DNA from: Chloroflexia bacterium
Lineage (GTDB): Bacteria; Chloroflexota; Chloroflexia; QHBQ01; JADMIH01
Assembly (NCBI GenBank): GCA_025927935.1
Contig: JAICKM010000401.1
Span: 1 to 6,521 of the forward strand
Reading direction: 5' to 3'
DNA length: 6,521 bases
Below, one piece after another: positions 5,679 to 6,521 of this stretch. Made by a program: the position numbers and the translations under genes. Position 1 is the stretch's first letter. Each line of letters starts with the position of its first letter. The notes below the pieces were generated by a model. It had not been told where the DNA came from. It searched no databases and saw only the letters and a list, made by a program, of their open reading frames with translations.

Positions 5679-5684
5679 AGGAGG
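5679..5684 (+). promoter_or_regulatory. Ribosome-binding site of the 46-aa membrane protein
   Basis: AGGAGG, the consensus Shine-Dalgarno core, lies 7 nt before ATG 5692. It is the main nucleotide evidence that this very short reading frame is translated. Confidence 0.8.
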
Positions 5685-5691
5685 CCCGACG

Positions 5692-5832
5692 ATGACAATC
5701 GGTAGTAATGATCCCCGCGAACTGGCGATCATGTTTTTCGCCGTCATAATCTCGCTGGGACTCCTGGTGATCATCGATCGCCTGGGGACCCTCCGGCGCG
5801 GTGAGCTGGACGATGACGAGGAGGAGATCTAA
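5692..5832 (+). CDS. 46-aa single-pass membrane protein coupled to cytochrome b
   Basis: This small gene is easily missed. It begins [10 protein letters not shown], crosses the membrane once at about residues 11-28 ([18 protein letters not shown]), then has [10 protein letters not shown] and an acidic end, LDDDEEEI. Arg30, Arg36 and Arg37 follow the helix, which by the positive-inside rule places the C-terminus in the cytoplasm. It has a consensus ribosome-binding site, and its stop codon overlaps the cytochrome b start (TAATG), so the two proteins are probably made together and in similar amounts. I know no named family. By analogy with the tiny single-helix subunits of cytochrome bc1 and b6f complexes, it may be a structural subunit or assembly factor of the quinol oxidoreductase encoded next. 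That role is inferred from position and topology only. Confidence 0.8.
   Translation: MTIGSNDPRELAIMFFAVIISLGLLVIIDRLGTLRRGELDDDEEEI
5819..5824 (+). promoter_or_regulatory. Ribosome-binding site of cytochrome b inside the preceding gene
   Basis: AGGAGG ends 7 nt before ATG 5832 and lies in the GAG GAG GAG codons of the 46-aa protein. It supports 5832 over the internal ATG at codon 18 as the cytochrome b start and fits translational coupling. Confidence 0.8.
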
Positions 5833-6521
5833 TGGCGCGTGCGACTAGCCCCGGAGGCACCGGGGCGGCTGGATCGGGTGGGATGCGGGGCCGGCTGCTG
5901 CGGGCGCGGGTGACGGGCCAGGAAACACTCCGCGACATTACCGGGTCGATCATTCGCAACGGCTGGCCGACCTCCGTGCGCGGCCGTTCGCTGGCAATCA
6001 TGAATAGCGTCTTCTTGCATCTGCACCCGATCCGCACCCGGCCGGATGCCATCAAGATGACCTATACCTTCGGCCTGGGCGGACTCTCCTTTTTCCTCTT
6101 CCTGCTGCTGACGCTGACAGGCGTGCTGCTGATGTTCTATTACATCCCGGCGGTGCCGACCGCCTACCAGACGATTAAGGACATTCAGGAAATTCAGCCG
6201 TTTGGCTATCTGCTGCGCAATATGCACCGCTGGGCCGCCCACGCCATGGTCATTATGGTCTTCCTGCATATGTGCCGGGTCTTCTACACCGGCTCGTTTC
6301 GGGCGCCGCGCCAGTTCAACTGGGTCGTCGGCATTGTCCTGCTGGTGCTCACCTTCCTGCTGAGCTTCACCGGCTATCTGCTGCCCTGGGACCAACTGGC
6401 GATCTGGGCCATCACCGTCGGGACCAACATGGTCGGCTCAACGCCGTTCCTGGGCGAGACCATTCGCTTCCTGCTGGTGGGCGATTACACAGTGTCGCAG
6501 AACGCGCTGTTGCGCTTCTAT
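5832..6521 (+). CDS. Cytochrome b/b6, N-terminal heme-binding domain (3' partial)
   Basis: This is the membrane core of a quinol-oxidising bc-type complex, which passes electrons between two b hemes across the membrane. The 230 residues present include helix A (about 78-103, ending FYYIP), helix B with heme ligands His132 (NMHRW) and His146 (FLHM), separated by 14 residues as in all cytochromes b, and helix C with [13 protein letters not shown] (181-193). LPWDQ is the b6-like form; mitochondrial-type proteins have LPWGQ. The window stops at LRFY, where helix D with the other two ligands should begin. Compared with chloroplast b6, the CLGG cysteine that binds heme ci is replaced by Gly (GLGG, 81-84), so that extra heme is not expected. 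The N-terminus is about 45 residues longer than b6 and starts Gly/Ala-rich. A Rieske protein, subunit IV or cytochrome c gene may follow outside the window. Confidence 0.95.
   Translation, partial: MARATSPGGTGAAGSGGMRGRLLRARVTGQETLRDITGSIIRNGWPTSVRGRSLAIMNSVFLHLHPIRTRPDAIKMTYTFGLGGLSFFLFLLLTLTGVLLMFYYIPAVPTAYQTIKDIQEIQPFGYLLRNMHRWAAHAMVIMVFLHMCRVFYTGSFRAPRQFNWVVGIVLLVLTFLLSFTGYLLPWDQLAIWAITVGTNMVGSTPFLGETIRFLLVGDYTVSQNALLRFY

Noticed and set aside
5829..6395. 188-aa minus-strand frame opposite cytochrome b
   Set aside because: The + strand encodes unmistakable cytochrome b motifs; the minus frame is low-complexity and has no initiation signal.

Overview
The window reads as a GC-rich bacterial chromosome segment in which every credible gene lies on the + strand. 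Nothing marks it as plasmid, phage or insertion element. The organism is probably a non-model aerobic bacterium. The split, b6-like cytochrome b with the [10 protein letters not shown] motif, the Asp-box propeller protein and the heterodimer-type ABC exporter would fit Chloroflexota. That assignment is inference from gene style only, because the window has no rRNA or other taxonomic marker.

Layout: (1) Positions 1-2180 hold the end of one ABC exporter half and a complete second half, 15 nt apart. Together they look like one heterodimeric exporter with one degenerate and one competent ATP site. A strong intrinsic terminator (2209-2240) closes this unit. (2) Positions 2337-4183 hold two genes for low-complexity, apparently disordered proteins. 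The first is a 131-aa acidic/Gly-Ser protein. The second is a 381-aa protein made almost only of Gly, Ser, Met and Asp, with eleven D-(S/T)-D-M cassettes. The second gene has its own extended -10 promoter, a structured leader of about 187 nt and a perfect 13-bp terminator hairpin. (3) Positions 4271-5388 hold a promoter and a gene for a cytoplasmic Asp-box (BNR-type) beta-propeller-like protein. (4) Positions 5390-6521 hold a promoter region, a previously uncalled 46-aa single-pass membrane protein, and the N-terminal 230 residues of a cytochrome b/b6. The last two overlap as TAATG. This is the start of a quinol:electron-acceptor oxidoreductase (bc-type complex) operon that runs off the window.

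The four units appear to be separately transcribed neighbours rather than one pathway: terminators or hairpins end units 1 to 3, and promoter-like sites precede units 3 and 4 and the repeat gene. The least explained part is unit 2. The Met/Asp/Gly/Ser repeat protein, with its structured leader and an adjacent disordered partner sharing the same ribosome-binding context, is the best candidate for undescribed biology. The 46-aa protein coupled to cytochrome b is the second.
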